Notes under the pieces: generated by a model
Database searches by the model: none
Told to the model about the DNA's origin: nothing
The model's input: only the letters and a program-made list of their open reading frames with translations
Source of the DNA: Alphaproteobacteria bacterium
Lineage (GTDB): Bacteria > Pseudomonadota > Alphaproteobacteria > Micropepsales > Micropepsaceae
NCBI GenBank assembly: GCA_018970685.1
Contig: JAGWVX010000001.1
Coordinates: forward strand, 1 to 63,074
DNA length: 63,074 nucleotides
Reading direction: 5' to 3'
Translations under genes and position numbers: made by a program
Shown here: positions 51,555-61,489 of the stretch, piece by piece
Layout: every line of letters starts with the position of its first letter
How positions within the stretch are numbered: the first letter of the stretch is position 1

Positions 51555-52073
51555 TTACGATGCTCCTTTCAAGAATAACGGCAGACCTGCCACCATCAAG
51601 ATCACCCGGTCGCTGAGACTCGCGAGGTCTTGATGCAAGCGGCCCGCTTCGTCGCAATAGCGGCGCGTAAGTTCGCCCAGCGGCACGATGCCGAGCCCCG
51701 TCTCGTTGCTGACGAGGATGACGTCGCCGCGCAGCGTGGCAAGCGCTTCGATCAGGCAAGCGCGCTCGCGCCGAAACACGGCGTCGTCTTGCGCCAGGAG
51801 CAGATTGCTCAGCCAGAGCGTGAGGCAATCGACGAGCACACAGCCATCGGATGCGGTATGTGCCGCCAGGCTGGCACCAAGCGCCAGCGGCTCTTCGACG
51901 ACGGACCACTCGGCAGGACGGTGCTGGCGATGATGCGCGATCCGCGCCGCCATTTCGGCGTCGCCCGCCATGGCGGTGGCGACATAGGTCACTGGGCGCT
52001 GCGTCTCGCGCGCCAGCTTCTCGGCGAAGCGACTTTTGCCGGAGCGTATGCCGCCGAGAATAAGCGTCTTCAT
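51555..52073 (-). CDS. cobU: Bifunctional adenosylcobinamide kinase/guanylyltransferase
   Basis: 172 residues. P-loop [47 protein letters not shown] (guanylylated His region), [11 protein letters not shown] and [11 protein letters not shown]. Phosphorylates and guanylylates adenosylcobinamide. The ATG overlaps the cobQ stop. Confidence 0.94.
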   Translation of the reverse strand: MKTLILGGIRSGKSRFAEKLARETQRPVTYVATAMAGDAEMAARIAHHRQHRPAEWSVVEEPLALGASLAAHTASDGCVLVDCLTLWLSNLLLAQDDAVFRRERACLIEALATLRGDVILVSNETGLGIVPLGELTRRYCDEAGRLHQDLASLSDRVILMVAGLPLFLKGAS

Positions 52074-53530
52074 GGCGTGAGCCCCAGCAGCCGCGAAAGG
52101 CGTGCCGTATCGAGATGGGTTTCGATGCACTCGGCCAGACGTTCGATCGCGGCATCTTTCAGAGCGCCGTAATCGGGTGTTTGCGCGTGCTTAAGGCCGG
52201 CCCAGCCGAGCAGCGCATCGCAAGCCGCCGCGCTGTCGAACAGGCCATGGACATAGGTGCCGACGATCTGGCCGTCGGCGCTGACGGCGCCGTCGTCCCC
52301 CTCTTCCAAATGAAGCGCCGGCATTGAGAGCGCCGCCCCTTTGCTGATGCCAGCATGGATTTCGTAACCGGCAACGGCCGCATTGCCGAATGCAAGCCGG
52401 CCATGAACATTGCGCAATTGCTTGTCCGGCGCGAGCCAAGTCTCCATGTCGAGAAAACCCAGACCGGGGCTCGTGCCCAACTCGCCTTCCAGGCCATGGG
52501 GATCGTGGATGGCGCGGCCCAGCATCTGAAAGCCGCCGCAGATTCCGATAAGCTTGCCACCATAGCGCAGATGGCGCCGGATCGCGCCATCCCAGCATCG
52601 CGCGCGCAGCCAGTCGAGATCGGCGCGCACGGATTTGGAACCCGGCAGAATGATGAGATCGGCGGGCGGAATTTCTGCTTCCGGCTCCACGAAGCGGAAT
52701 TCGACCTGTGGGTGCAGGCGCAGCGGATCGAAATCGGTGTGGTTGCTGATGCGCGGCAGAACCGGCGCGATCACGCGCAAGGCGCCATCGGCTTTCTGCG
52801 CCATCACCTCGCGCGGTACCGCATCCTCGGCTTCGATATGAAGTCCGTGAAGATAAGGCAACACGCCAAACACGCGCTTACCCGTGCGCTGCTCCAACCA
52901 ATCGAGTCCCGGTTGCAGCAAGGCAATATCGCCGCGAAAGCGGTTGATGACGAAACCCGTCACGCGCGCCTGTTCGCTGGTATTCAAAAGCGCAAGCGTG
53001 CCGGTGAGATGGGCGAAGGCCCCGCCGCGGTCGATGTCGGCGATGAGCAAGACCGGGCAATCGACCGCTTCTGCAAAGCCCATATTGGCGATGTCGCCCT
53101 CGCGCAGATTGATCTCGGCCGGTGAGCCGGCGCCTTCGACGAGGACGACATCGTATTGCGCAGCAAGCCGTAAATAGGATTGGCACACTGCGGCCCAGGC
53201 CACGCTCTTGTAGCGATGATAATCGCCCGCATCCATGTTGCCGACGGCCTTGCCGTGGATGATGACCTGCGCGCCGGTATCGCTGTTGGGCTTGAGCAGG
53301 ACAGGGTTCATATCGCTATGCGGCGCCAAGCCCGCTGCATAGGCCTGCACGGCTTGGGCACGGCCAATTTCGCCGCCGTCAATGCTGACCGCGCTGTTGA
53401 GCGCCATGTTCTGCGGCTTGAACGGCACGACGCGGACATGACGGCGTGCAAGCCAGCGGCACAGACCGGTCACTAGCGTGCTCTTGCCCGCATCCGAGGT
53501 CGTGCCTTGGATCATGAGGGCCTTCGTCAT
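52070..53530 (-). CDS. cobQ: Cobyric acid synthase
   Basis: 486 residues. ATP-binding N-terminal domain ([38 protein letters not shown]) and C-terminal GATase domain with nucleophile in [13 protein letters not shown]. Amidates four side chains of adenosylcobyrinic a,c-diamide. The start at 53530 overlaps the stop of the next upstream gene. An open frame further upstream to 53848 is not coding-like. Confidence 0.95.
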   Translation of the reverse strand: MTKALMIQGTTSDAGKSTLVTGLCRWLARRHVRVVPFKPQNMALNSAVSIDGGEIGRAQAVQAYAAGLAPHSDMNPVLLKPNSDTGAQVIIHGKAVGNMDAGDYHRYKSVAWAAVCQSYLRLAAQYDVVLVEGAGSPAEINLREGDIANMGFAEAVDCPVLLIADIDRGGAFAHLTGTLALLNTSEQARVTGFVINRFRGDIALLQPGLDWLEQRTGKRVFGVLPYLHGLHIEAEDAVPREVMAQKADGALRVIAPVLPRISNHTDFDPLRLHPQVEFRFVEPEAEIPPADLIILPGSKSVRADLDWLRARCWDGAIRRHLRYGGKLIGICGGFQMLGRAIHDPHGLEGELGTSPGLGFLDMETWLAPDKQLRNVHGRLAFGNAAVAGYEIHAGISKGAALSMPALHLEEGDDGAVSADGQIVGTYVHGLFDSAAACDALLGWAGLKHAQTPDYGALKDAAIERLAECIETHLDTARLSRLLGLTP

Positions 53531-54507
53531 CGCATCGCGTCCAAGGCGGCTTGCAGGCGTTGCCATTCGGGCTCTGTACCCGGCAGACCGAAGCGCAGGC
53601 TCGCCGGAGCCTCGAACAGCCGCGTCAGAATTCCTTGTCCGGCCAGTTGTTCGTGGGCCGATCGGGCCTGCTCCGTGCATATCCATTGAAACAGCGCCGT
53701 GCCGCCCGACGGGGCGAGACCGTATTCGCACAGAAGTGCGCCAAGCCGTGCGGCATGACCGGCCAGTGCCGCGCGCGTTCGCGCCTGCCAGTGACGGTCG
53801 CATAGCGCTTCTCTTGCGATCCAGCGCGACGTCGTCGCGATCGGCCAAGGACCGAGCTGGTCACGCAAGCCGGACAGAACGTCCTCCGTCGCAGACACAA
53901 AGCCGACGCGCAGACCGGCAAGCCCGAAGAATTTTCCGAGAGAGCGCAGAACGATAAGCCCTGGTCGCGGCGAATAAGGCAAAAGGCTTTGCTCCGGCGC
54001 CGCGTCCATGAAGGCCTCGTCGGCCACGAGCCAACCGCCCCGTGCGGCCAGCTCTGCGTACCACGACAGCAGCTGTGCAATGAGAATGACATCGCCCGTC
54101 GGATTGTTGGGCTGGATCACAACCAGCACATCCGAACTTGCGACGGTGGCGCTCAGTCCTTCCAACAAAACAGGCGTCACTTGATGCCCGCGCTTTTGCC
54201 AAGCATGGGCATGCTCGGCATAGCCAGGCGAACTTACGGCGACGCGGCAGGGTTCGCGCAGAAAGGGCAAGGCCTGGATTGCGGCTTGCGAGCCGGCCAC
54301 GGGAAGCAGCGGGGCGGTGCCGTAATAAGCACGCGCCGCCGCTTCAAGGCCATCCTGCTCCTCTGGCAGGGCCGACCACAGATCAGGCGGCAGAACGGGC
54401 ACCGGCCAGCCCTTGGGATTGATGCCGGTCGACAGATCAAGCCATTGCTCCAGCGCGATGCCGTACTGTTTCGCCGCCGCGCGCAATCGTCCGCCATGCT
54501 CAAGCAT
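53527..54507 (-). CDS. cobD: Threonine-phosphate decarboxylase-like aminotransferase (CobC/CobD type)
   Basis: 326 residues, PLP fold type [40 protein letters not shown] and [16 protein letters not shown] (PLP Lys in SLGKFFG) mark the cobalamin-specific histidinol-phosphate-aminotransferase-like family. Makes (R)-1-amino-2-propanol phosphate for the nucleotide loop. Overlaps cbiB by 8 bp. Confidence 0.92.
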   Translation of the reverse strand: MLEHGGRLRAAAKQYGIALEQWLDLSTGINPKGWPVPVLPPDLWSALPEEQDGLEAAARAYYGTAPLLPVAGSQAAIQALPFLREPCRVAVSSPGYAEHAHAWQKRGHQVTPVLLEGLSATVASSDVLVVIQPNNPTGDVILIAQLLSWYAELAARGGWLVADEAFMDAAPEQSLLPYSPRPGLIVLRSLGKFFGLAGLRVGFVSATEDVLSGLRDQLGPWPIATTSRWIAREALCDRHWQARTRAALAGHAARLGALLCEYGLAPSGGTALFQWICTEQARSAHEQLAGQGILTRLFEAPASLRFGLPGTEPEWQRLQAALDAMR

Positions 54508-55411
54508 GGAGAAGTCCGCCGCCGAAAATCACGGCAACCCAGAGAAAGACGCTGCGCCGGATGAGCGCCAGGGCGCGCGCCACGTCACCGCCGTCCGGCA
54601 ATCTTCCGGTCCCAAGTGCGGGCCTTGCGCACCACACTCCGTCATAACGCGCGGGACCGCCGAGCATGATCTCCAACGCTCCGGCCCCCGATGCCATCAC
54701 CGGTCCGGCATTGGGGCTCTTCCATTGCGGCGCTTGCATGTGCCAGCATTTGAACGCCATCCACGTCTTGCCGAGCAACGCATAGCTCATGGCGGTCAGC
54801 CGAGCGGGAACATAGTTCAGCACATCGTCGAGCCGCGCGGCGGCCCAGCCGAAATCGCGATAGCGCTCGTTGCGGTAGCCCCACATCGCATCGAGCGTGT
54901 TGGCGAGACGATAAAGAACGGCGCCCGGCGCGCCGGCAAGCACAAACCAGAACAGCGCGCCGAACACGGCATCGTTGCCGTTTTCCAGCACGGATTCGAT
55001 GGTCGCCGGCACGGTGTCCAAAACCTCGGCATCGCGGCTGACCATATGGCTCGCGTAGCGCCGCGCTTCGGCGTCGTCGCCGGTAGCGAGCGCGCGCGAC
55101 ACGGCAGAGGCATGTTCATGGAGGCTTTTGTGGCCGAGCGCCGCATAGAGAACGAAGATGTCGATGCCCCAACCCAAATGAGGCAGCCCACGCAAGGCCG
55201 CAACAAGTGCGGTGACGGGCACAAGCAGGAGTAAGACGGCCGCGACTCCGCGTACGCTTCGTTTACAGGGCGTCATATTCGCGCTGCCGTATAGAGCGTG
55301 CTCGACACATCCTGCAAGCCGCCCAAGTCCCACCAGCGGATGCCAGCGCGTCGGCTCGCCGAACAACCAGTCGCACAACAGTGCTGCCACGACGATGAGA
55401 CCGGTCGTCAT
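54500..55411 (-). CDS. cbiB: Adenosylcobinamide-phosphate synthase (CbiB/CobD)
   Basis: 303 residues, membrane protein. WLFGEPTRWHPLVGLGRLAG, HASAVSRALATGDDAEARRYASHMVSRD, ENGNDAVFGALFWFVLAGAPGAVLYRLANTLDAMWGYRN are CbiB motifs. Attaches aminopropanol (phosphate) to cobyric acid. The start at 55411 overlaps the stop of the binding-protein gene (ATGA). Confidence 0.93.
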   Translation of the reverse strand: MTTGLIVVAALLCDWLFGEPTRWHPLVGLGRLAGCVEHALYGSANMTPCKRSVRGVAAVLLLLVPVTALVAALRGLPHLGWGIDIFVLYAALGHKSLHEHASAVSRALATGDDAEARRYASHMVSRDAEVLDTVPATIESVLENGNDAVFGALFWFVLAGAPGAVLYRLANTLDAMWGYRNERYRDFGWAAARLDDVLNYVPARLTAMSYALLGKTWMAFKCWHMQAPQWKSPNAGPVMASGAGALEIMLGGPARYDGVWCARPALGTGRLPDGGDVARALALIRRSVFLWVAVIFGGGLLHA

Positions 55412-56214
55412 CGCGTCTCGTCCGTCCAGCGGTCGATGATCGCCTGCAGGCTGCGGACGCCGTTGGTCAGCGCAGCGGGTCCGGGCTGCAGAATGTCCGG
55501 CGACTTGATTTCGAAGACATGGCCCGCGCGAATGGCCGGAATGTCGCGCCAGCCTTCTCTGGCGCAAACCTGCTCCGGCTGGAAGCGCGTGCCGCACCAC
55601 GACCCGATGATGATGTCCGGGGCGCGGCGGACGACCTCCAACGGATCGGCGATGATCCTGCCCTTGGCCGCGCGTTCCTTCGCGAGTTCGGGAAAGCAGT
55701 CCTCGCCACCGGCAATGAATATCAGTTCGGAGACCCAGCCGATCCCCGATATGAGCGGATTCTTCCACTCTTCGAAATAAACCCGTGGACGCCGCGTGCG
55801 CTGTTCCGCTGCGCGAACGATCTCGGCAAGATCGTGCTGCAGTTTATCGACGAGGCGTGCTGCCTTCTCAGACGCCCCGACCATGCCGCCAAGCACCGAG
55901 ATCATCTCCAAGATTCCGGCGACGGTGCGCTGGTTGAAGATATGAACGGCAAGTCCCGCGCGCGCCAGCGCCGCCGCGATGTCGGCCTGAAGGTCTGAGA
56001 AGCCGAGCACCAGGTCGGGCTCAAGCTCCAGAATCTTTTCGATATTGGCGCTTGTGAAAGCGGAGATGCGCGGCTTTTCCCAGCGCGCGATCTTGGGCCG
56101 CACGGTGTAGCCAGAGATGCCGACGATGCGATGCTGTTCGCCAAGAAGGTAAAGCGTCTCCGTTGTCTCTTCGGTCAGGCACGCGATGCGCCGGGGATAA
56201 AGCTCTTGTGTCAT
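55408..56214 (-). CDS. BtuF-like cobalamin-binding protein without a signal peptide
   Basis: 268 residues. PRRIACLTEETTETLYLLGEQHRIVGISGYTVRP, KPRISAFTSANIEKILELEPDLVLGFSDLQADIAAALARAGLAVHIFNQRTVAGILEMISVLGGMVG and AGHVFEIKSPDILQPGPAAL match the periplasmic vitamin B12/Fe-siderophore-binding fold. There is no signal peptide, so it may be cytoplasmic and act in corrinoid handling rather than uptake. Lies within the biosynthetic run, overlapping bluB and cbiB by 4 bp. Confidence 0.85.
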   Translation of the reverse strand: MTQELYPRRIACLTEETTETLYLLGEQHRIVGISGYTVRPKIARWEKPRISAFTSANIEKILELEPDLVLGFSDLQADIAAALARAGLAVHIFNQRTVAGILEMISVLGGMVGASEKAARLVDKLQHDLAEIVRAAEQRTRRPRVYFEEWKNPLISGIGWVSELIFIAGGEDCFPELAKERAAKGRIIADPLEVVRRAPDIIIGSWCGTRFQPEQVCAREGWRDIPAIRAGHVFEIKSPDILQPGPAALTNGVRSLQAIIDRWTDETR

Positions 56215-56858
56215 ATCGGCTCACATCCCCATTGATCCTCGAACAGGATGGTCTTCAGATCGCGGCGCTCATCCCAGCCGGCGCTCTGCAGCATCGGCTC
56301 CGGATAAAAGCGGTCGACGTGACCAAGGCAGAGCACGGCCAGCGGCTTTGTGCCATTGGGCAAGGCCAGCAGCCGCGCCAACGCATCCGGATCGAACAGC
56401 GACACCCAGCCCATGCCAAGCCCTTCGGCGCGCGCAGCGAGCCAGAGATTTTGGATCGCACAGGCGACCGAACAGATGTCCATTTCGGGCAGCGTCCGCC
56501 GCCCCAGCACATAACGTTCGCGATCCGGGATCAGGACGGCAACCAGAAGCTCGCCGCATTCGCGTATGCCTTCGAGTTTCAGCCGGCGCACCATCGCCGC
56601 GCGCTCGCCACAGGCCTGGGCAGTCTTGGTCTGCTCCTCGGCGGACAGCGTATAAATCGCCTGCCGCAACAGGGGATTCACGATCCGGATGAAGCGCCAG
56701 GGCTGCATAAAGCCCACGCTCGGCGCTTGATGGGCCGCCGCAATCAAGCGCACCAGCAGTTCCGGCGCCACGGGATCGGAACGGAAATGGCGCATGTCGC
56801 GCCGCTCGGCGATGGCGCGGTAGACGGCGGCGATCTCACTGTCGCTGAAGCGGGTCAT
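56211..56858 (-). CDS. bluB: 5,6-Dimethylbenzimidazole synthase BluB
   Basis: 215 residues. RRDMRHFRSDPVAPELLVRLIAAAHQAPSVGFMQPWRFIRI, ELLVAVLIPDRERYVLGRRTLPEMDICSVACAIQNLWLAARAEGLGMGWVSLFDP are BluB nitroreductase-fold features. Makes DMB from FMN and O2. It thus needs oxygen. The start at 56858 overlaps the cobB stop. The frame is open upstream to 57188 but reads as antisense. Confidence 0.93.
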   Translation of the reverse strand: MTRFSDSEIAAVYRAIAERRDMRHFRSDPVAPELLVRLIAAAHQAPSVGFMQPWRFIRIVNPLLRQAIYTLSAEEQTKTAQACGERAAMVRRLKLEGIRECGELLVAVLIPDRERYVLGRRTLPEMDICSVACAIQNLWLAARAEGLGMGWVSLFDPDALARLLALPNGTKPLAVLCLGHVDRFYPEPMLQSAGWDERRDLKTILFEDQWGCEPI

Positions 56859-58147
56859 GGCAGGAACAGCCGCATGGCCGCCTCCGGATTGGACGGAAAA
56901 TAGAAGTGCATATAGGAGGCGGTCAGCCGCCCCCGCCGGTAAATCGCCTCCGGCGTGCCGTGGTGACGCGCGGCCACGCTTTGGGTCAGCGGGATGCAAT
57001 CGATCTCGGCGCGGGAATGATGGAAGGTATGACCGCGCAACGTGCCTTCGGGCAAACCCGCACTGTGAAGCCCGAGATTGGCCAACCTTGTCTGCATCGT
57101 TGCAGTACCGGGAAGAATGCCGGCCATGCGCGCGCTGTGCCCCGCGGCGTCGGTCAGCCGGTCCAGCAAATAGAGAAGCCCGCCGCATTCGGCGAGAAGC
57201 GGCTTGCCGTTTTCGACATGACTTTTGAGCGCGCCGTGCATCGCGCCATTGGCGCTCAGCCGTTCGAGGTGGAGTTCGAGATAGCCACCGGGGAGATAGA
57301 CGGCATCGGCCGTCGGGAGCGCCTCATCGTCAAGCGGCGAGAAGAAGGAAAGTTCGGCGCCCGCCGCCCGCAACAGGTCGAGATTGGCGGCATAGAGAAA
57401 TGAGAAGGCGCGGTCGCGCGCCACGGCTATGCGAACACCCGAAAGGCGCGGTTGCGCCGGCTCTTCTTCGGCGGGCGGCGCGAAGGTTACGGGGTCGGGT
57501 AAGCCTATTGCCGATGCCTCCAGCATCGCCGCGATACCGTCGAGCCGCGCATCGAGGTCGGCAAGTTCGTCCGCCTGCACAAGGCCCAAATGGCGCGAGG
57601 GCAGCGAAGCGGCCTCGTCACGGGAGAGAGCGCCGAAGAAAGCGATCTTGCCGGCGACGCTCTCGGCCAGCATCGCGGCATGGCCCCGGCTGCCGACACA
57701 ATTGGCGAACACACCGGCCATAGGCAGATCGTCTCGGAACTTCGCGAGCCCGAAGGCGATGGCGCCGAAAGTTCCCGCCATGGCCGACGCGTCGATCACG
57801 GCCAGCACCGGCACGGCGAAGAGTTGGGCGAGATCGGCGCTTGACGGCTGACCGTCGAACAGACCCATGACGCCTTCGATCAAGATGAGATCGGCCTCGG
57901 CGGCGGCGCGACAGAGCAGCGCTTGGCAATGCGCCGTTCCTCCCATCCACAGATCGAGCTGATAGACGGGCTCGCCACACGCCGCTTCCAGAATCGTGGG
58001 ATCGAGGAAATCCGGCCCCGTCTTGAAGACGCGGACCTCAAGCCCACGGTTGCGGAACAGGCGCGCAAGGCCGGCTGTGACGGTGGTCTTGCCTTGGCCG
58101 GAGGCCGGCGCCGACACGAACAGGGCAGGACAGCGCACGGTTGTCAC
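56855..58147 (-). CDS. cobB: Cobyrinic acid a,c-diamide synthase
   Basis: 430 residues. ATP site FVSAPASGQGKTTVTAGLARLFRNRGLEVRVFKTGPDFLDP, EGVMGLFDG, and GATase part with nucleophile region LAECGGLLYLLDRL. Amidates the a and c carboxylates of (hydrogeno)cobyrinic acid. Overlaps cobO by 4 bp. The presence of this enzyme implies the corrin ring is made elsewhere in the genome or salvaged as early forms. Confidence 0.94.
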   Translation of the reverse strand: MTTVRCPALFVSAPASGQGKTTVTAGLARLFRNRGLEVRVFKTGPDFLDPTILEAACGEPVYQLDLWMGGTAHCQALLCRAAAEADLILIEGVMGLFDGQPSSADLAQLFAVPVLAVIDASAMAGTFGAIAFGLAKFRDDLPMAGVFANCVGSRGHAAMLAESVAGKIAFFGALSRDEAASLPSRHLGLVQADELADLDARLDGIAAMLEASAIGLPDPVTFAPPAEEEPAQPRLSGVRIAVARDRAFSFLYAANLDLLRAAGAELSFFSPLDDEALPTADAVYLPGGYLELHLERLSANGAMHGALKSHVENGKPLLAECGGLLYLLDRLTDAAGHSARMAGILPGTATMQTRLANLGLHSAGLPEGTLRGHTFHHSRAEIDCIPLTQSVAARHHGTPEAIYRRGRLTASYMHFYFPSNPEAAMRLFLP

Positions 58148-58749
58148 AAGTCGATTCCCTTCTGCGCTTTGACGCCGGCCCGGAACGCGTGCTTGATATC
58201 GCGCATCTCGGTGACCGTGTCGGCCAGTTCGATCAAGGCCTCCGGCGCGCCGCGGCCGGTGACGACGACATGCTGTAGCGGCGGCCGTGCGGCGATATCC
58301 GCCAGCACGGCCTCGGCCTTGAGATAATCGTAGCGCAACAAATAGGTGAGCTCATCGAGGATCACGAGATCGATCGCCGGATCAGCCAAAAGGCTTTGCG
58401 CGACGGCCCAGCCGCACTTCGCCGTCTCGACGTCGCGCGACCGGTTCTGCGTTTCCCACGTGAAACCCTCGCCCAGAACGTGCCAGGCGACGCCCGGCAG
58501 ATCGCGGAAGAAGACTTCCTCGCCGGTGTCGCGGCGCCCCTTGATGAACTGGGCCACCGCGACCGTCATGCCCGAGCCGAGCGAACGCGCCATCATGCCG
58601 AAGGCGGAACTCGATTTGCCCTTGCCGTTTCCGGTGAGGACGAGAAGCAGCCCGCGCTCGTCATCCGCACGGGCAATGGCGGCATCTACCACTGCCTTTT
58701 TGCGCTGCATGCGCTGGCGGTGGCGCTCCTCGGCCGGTTGGTCACTCAC
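58144..58749 (-). CDS. cobO: Cob(I)yrinic acid a,c-diamide adenosyltransferase
   Basis: 201 residues. RGLLLVLTGNGKGKSSSAFGMMARSLGSGMTVAVAQFIKGRRDTGEE with P-loop GNGKGKSS, LVILDELTYLLRYDYL and VVVTGRGAPEALIELADTVTEM. Adds the adenosyl ligand. It overlaps the downstream cobB and upstream membrane gene by 4 bp each. Confidence 0.95.
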   Translation of the reverse strand: MSDQPAEERHRQRMQRKKAVVDAAIARADDERGLLLVLTGNGKGKSSSAFGMMARSLGSGMTVAVAQFIKGRRDTGEEVFFRDLPGVAWHVLGEGFTWETQNRSRDVETAKCGWAVAQSLLADPAIDLVILDELTYLLRYDYLKAEAVLADIAARPPLQHVVVTGRGAPEALIELADTVTEMRDIKHAFRAGVKAQKGIDL

Positions 58750-59333
58750 CGGCTTTCGCCCGCTTGGCTGCGGGCCTGCGGTGCGCGTTGGGCAAGCGTC
58801 AGGATGACATGCGTAACCGCCGCCAGCCCGACATAAAGGGCCAGCGATCCGAGACCTGTCGGCAGATATTCCGCAACGCGCGGCATAAAGTCGGCGAGCG
58901 TCGGGTCGGTAAAGCGCCCGGACAAGAAATAGAAGCTGCCGCTCGAAATCAGCTCGCAGACGATGCCGCCAACGGCCAAGCTGGCAGACAGGGGGATGAG
59001 CGTATCCAAACGGACATCAAGGCGTTTGGCATACCAGCGACCGCCCAGCCATAGCGCGCCATAGGCGGGCAGCAATGCCGCGTAGGCCGGGCTTATGCAG
59101 AAAGCGCTCACACCACCAAAGGTGATGGCGAGGTAATCGATCAGGACGGCTTCGGCCAGGAATAGCGGCAAGGCAAAGGCCGAGCGCAGATAAACGCCAG
59201 CCAGGAAGAACACGGCCCAGGACGCGTCCGGCATATGGTCAAGCGATGCAACATGATGGCTGCGCGTGACGGCCATCAGCATTGTCAGAACAAAGCCAAT
59301 CAGGATCTGATGGTGTGCAGAAAGTCTCGGCAT
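58746..59333 (-). CDS. Membrane protein of the cobalamin operon, possible corrinoid or cobalt transport component
   Basis: 195 residues with about five membrane helices: MPRLSAHHQILIGFVLTMLMAVTRSHHVASLDHMPDASWAVFFLAGVYLRS, AYAALLPAYGALWLGG, LPTGLGSLALYVGLAAVTHVILTLAQRAPQ. His-rich first helix (SHH, DH). It is operon-bound (4-bp overlap with cobO, 71 bp after btuB). I recognise no named family with certainty. A B12-related transporter part fits the place; this is inference. Confidence 0.65.
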   Translation of the reverse strand: MPRLSAHHQILIGFVLTMLMAVTRSHHVASLDHMPDASWAVFFLAGVYLRSAFALPLFLAEAVLIDYLAITFGGVSAFCISPAYAALLPAYGALWLGGRWYAKRLDVRLDTLIPLSASLAVGGIVCELISSGSFYFLSGRFTDPTLADFMPRVAEYLPTGLGSLALYVGLAAVTHVILTLAQRAPQARSQAGESR

Positions 59334-59404
59334 GGTCGTTTGCTCCTTGGTTGAATTCGGCGGGGTTGAGGAATGTTGACGTTGGGTTGGAACGGTCATC
59401 GGAT

Positions 59405-61336
59405 TCACAGCTCCGTGCGGACGCCGGCATAAACGGCACGGCCGAGCCGGCCATAGCCGTGAACGGGCTCCTCATGGGCATCGAGAAGGTTCTCGACGCG
59501 CGCGAACAGCGCGAATGCGTCGTTGAGGCGAAAAGACCCGAACATATCGAGGCCCGTGAAGCTGTCTAGCGGCACGCTTTGGCCGGCATCGTCGAAACGC
59601 GAGCCGACAAAGCTGAAGCGCGCTCCGACCGACCAGATTTGCGACGGCGTCCAGGTCAAGATGGCATTGGCAGCGTCACGGGGAAGACGCGCCAGATCGG
59701 TGCCCGTCAAGCCATCGACGGCGGATAGATAGGTGTAATTCGCCGTGACTGACAGCGTGTCCGCCAGCTGTCCGGCGAGAGCGGCCTCGACCCCGGAGGC
59801 ATGCGAGCGTCCGATGTTGTAATAATAGCCGCCCTGCGCAAGACGTAGCGCGCAAGCCGCAGAAGTGACGCCGTCACAGGAGAAGAAGTCGATCTGATTG
59901 TGAGTATGCCGGTCGAAATAGGTGAGCGACGCGCGCATATGGCCGTCGAGCAACGCTTGGTCCATGCCGGCTTCCCAACCCTTGGCGGTTTCCGGCCGCA
60001 AAGGGCCGAGCGGATTGGAATATTGGGAAAACAGCTCATAGAGTGACGGCGCCTTGAAACCGTCGCCGTAATTCGCCCGCAACGTCGTGTCGCCGCCAAA
60101 CAATTGCTCCGCCGCGGCAAGTTTGAACGATGCGTGGCCGCCGAATTCGGAATTGTCTTCGTAGCGGGCGCCGCCTGTCAACGTCAGTTGCTGGAAGAGC
60201 GTCGTTTGCCACTGGCCATAATAGCCGCTGGTGTGGACGTGGCCTTGCGTAATCTGCGCCGTCGAATCATAACCGCTGTGCGTTGCAAGAGTCGTGTTCT
60301 CGGTTTCAGCGCCGAAGGTTGCAATATTGACTTCATTGACCTGGAACACTCCCTGATACTCGAAGCGCGCCGCTCCACCCCGACCGAAGAAATCTTCTAT
60401 CAAAGGGAGAATGTTCGGATCGTTGAAGTCCTTGCGATCGCTTGACGACCCCATGAACGCGACGCGGTTTCTGAAACGACCGTCGAACAGCGCTAGGTTG
60501 ACGCCGGCATAGCCGGCAAAGAGCTTGTCGGTATCGTATTCCCCGTCGTCCCGTAGCGTGTAAGTGGGGGGCGGGTAGCCGTCGAATTGCGTTCGGGCAT
60601 CATCGTAATAGGCCCGCAGATCGATGCTGACCGTATTGCTCACATGAAAACGTGTATTGCCGGTCAGTCCGAAATTGCGATCGCCGTCCGGTTCGGTGTT
60701 GCCGTTGCGGGAGTCGGCCGCCGAGATACCGGTCGTGTCGAAATAATTGGCCGCAATTTCGTAGTCGATCCTGTCGACCGTCCCGTTTGCGGCCGCATTG
60801 ACACGATAGGTGCCGTACGATCCGCCTTCGCCATCGAGGTTGGCGGCAAAAGGCGTGTCGCCACCGCGGCGCGTCAGGATGTTGACGACACCGCCGATCG
60901 CATCGCTGCCATAGAGCGTGCTTTGCGGGCCGCGGAGGATTTCAACGCGACTGACATTGTTGACCATAAGATCGCCCAGTACGGCTTGTCCGTTGGGCGC
61001 GCTGGGATCGCTGATACGGACCCCGTCGATGAGGACGAGGGTCTGCCCGTCGGCAGATCCGCGCAGACCGAGCGACGTCGTCTCTCCGACACCGCCGTCG
61101 CGATTCACCTCTACGCCTGGCGTCTCGGCCAAGGCGTCGCTCAACACCAGAATCTGCTGGCGCTGAAGTTCGCCCCCCGAAATCACCGATACGGACACGC
61201 CCGTAAGATCGAGCGGCTCTGGGCTTCTCGTCGCCGTGACGACGACGGTTTCCGGAAGTGCTGCCGCTTCCTCAGCCCATGCCGGACTACTTCCGCATGA
61301 CAAAACAAGCGGGCAAATAAGAAGAAATTTGCGCAA
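59405..61336 (-). CDS. btuB: TonB-dependent receptor, BtuB-like
   Basis: 643 residues. Signal peptide MRKFLLICPLVLSCGSSPAWA, plug with ETVVVTATRSPEPLDLTGVSVSVISGGELQRQ and TonB-box-like start, YGSDAIGGVVNILTRRG motif, then a 22-strand barrel ending RAVYAGVRTEL. Takes up cobalamin or other corrinoids across the outer membrane. First gene after the riboswitch; expression is expected to fall when B12 is high. Confidence 0.93.
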   Translation of the reverse strand: MRKFLLICPLVLSCGSSPAWAEEAAALPETVVVTATRSPEPLDLTGVSVSVISGGELQRQQILVLSDALAETPGVEVNRDGGVGETTSLGLRGSADGQTLVLIDGVRISDPSAPNGQAVLGDLMVNNVSRVEILRGPQSTLYGSDAIGGVVNILTRRGGDTPFAANLDGEGGSYGTYRVNAAANGTVDRIDYEIAANYFDTTGISAADSRNGNTEPDGDRNFGLTGNTRFHVSNTVSIDLRAYYDDARTQFDGYPPPTYTLRDDGEYDTDKLFAGYAGVNLALFDGRFRNRVAFMGSSSDRKDFNDPNILPLIEDFFGRGGAARFEYQGVFQVNEVNIATFGAETENTTLATHSGYDSTAQITQGHVHTSGYYGQWQTTLFQQLTLTGGARYEDNSEFGGHASFKLAAAEQLFGGDTTLRANYGDGFKAPSLYELFSQYSNPLGPLRPETAKGWEAGMDQALLDGHMRASLTYFDRHTHNQIDFFSCDGVTSAACALRLAQGGYYYNIGRSHASGVEAALAGQLADTLSVTANYTYLSAVDGLTGTDLARLPRDAANAILTWTPSQIWSVGARFSFVGSRFDDAGQSVPLDSFTGLDMFGSFRLNDAFALFARVENLLDAHEEPVHGYGRLGRAVYAGVRTEL

Positions 61337-61489
61337 GATCGTTCTCCTGGAGATGAAACCAGGAGTCGGTTGGCGGGAACGCTTCGGATGGCGATGAAAT
61401 ATTCACACGGCTCCCCGCAGTAACGACTCCAATGTCGTCACGGCGGTTTCCCCCGCAGTTCCCGGCGCACCCCGGCCGAAAACAGGACG

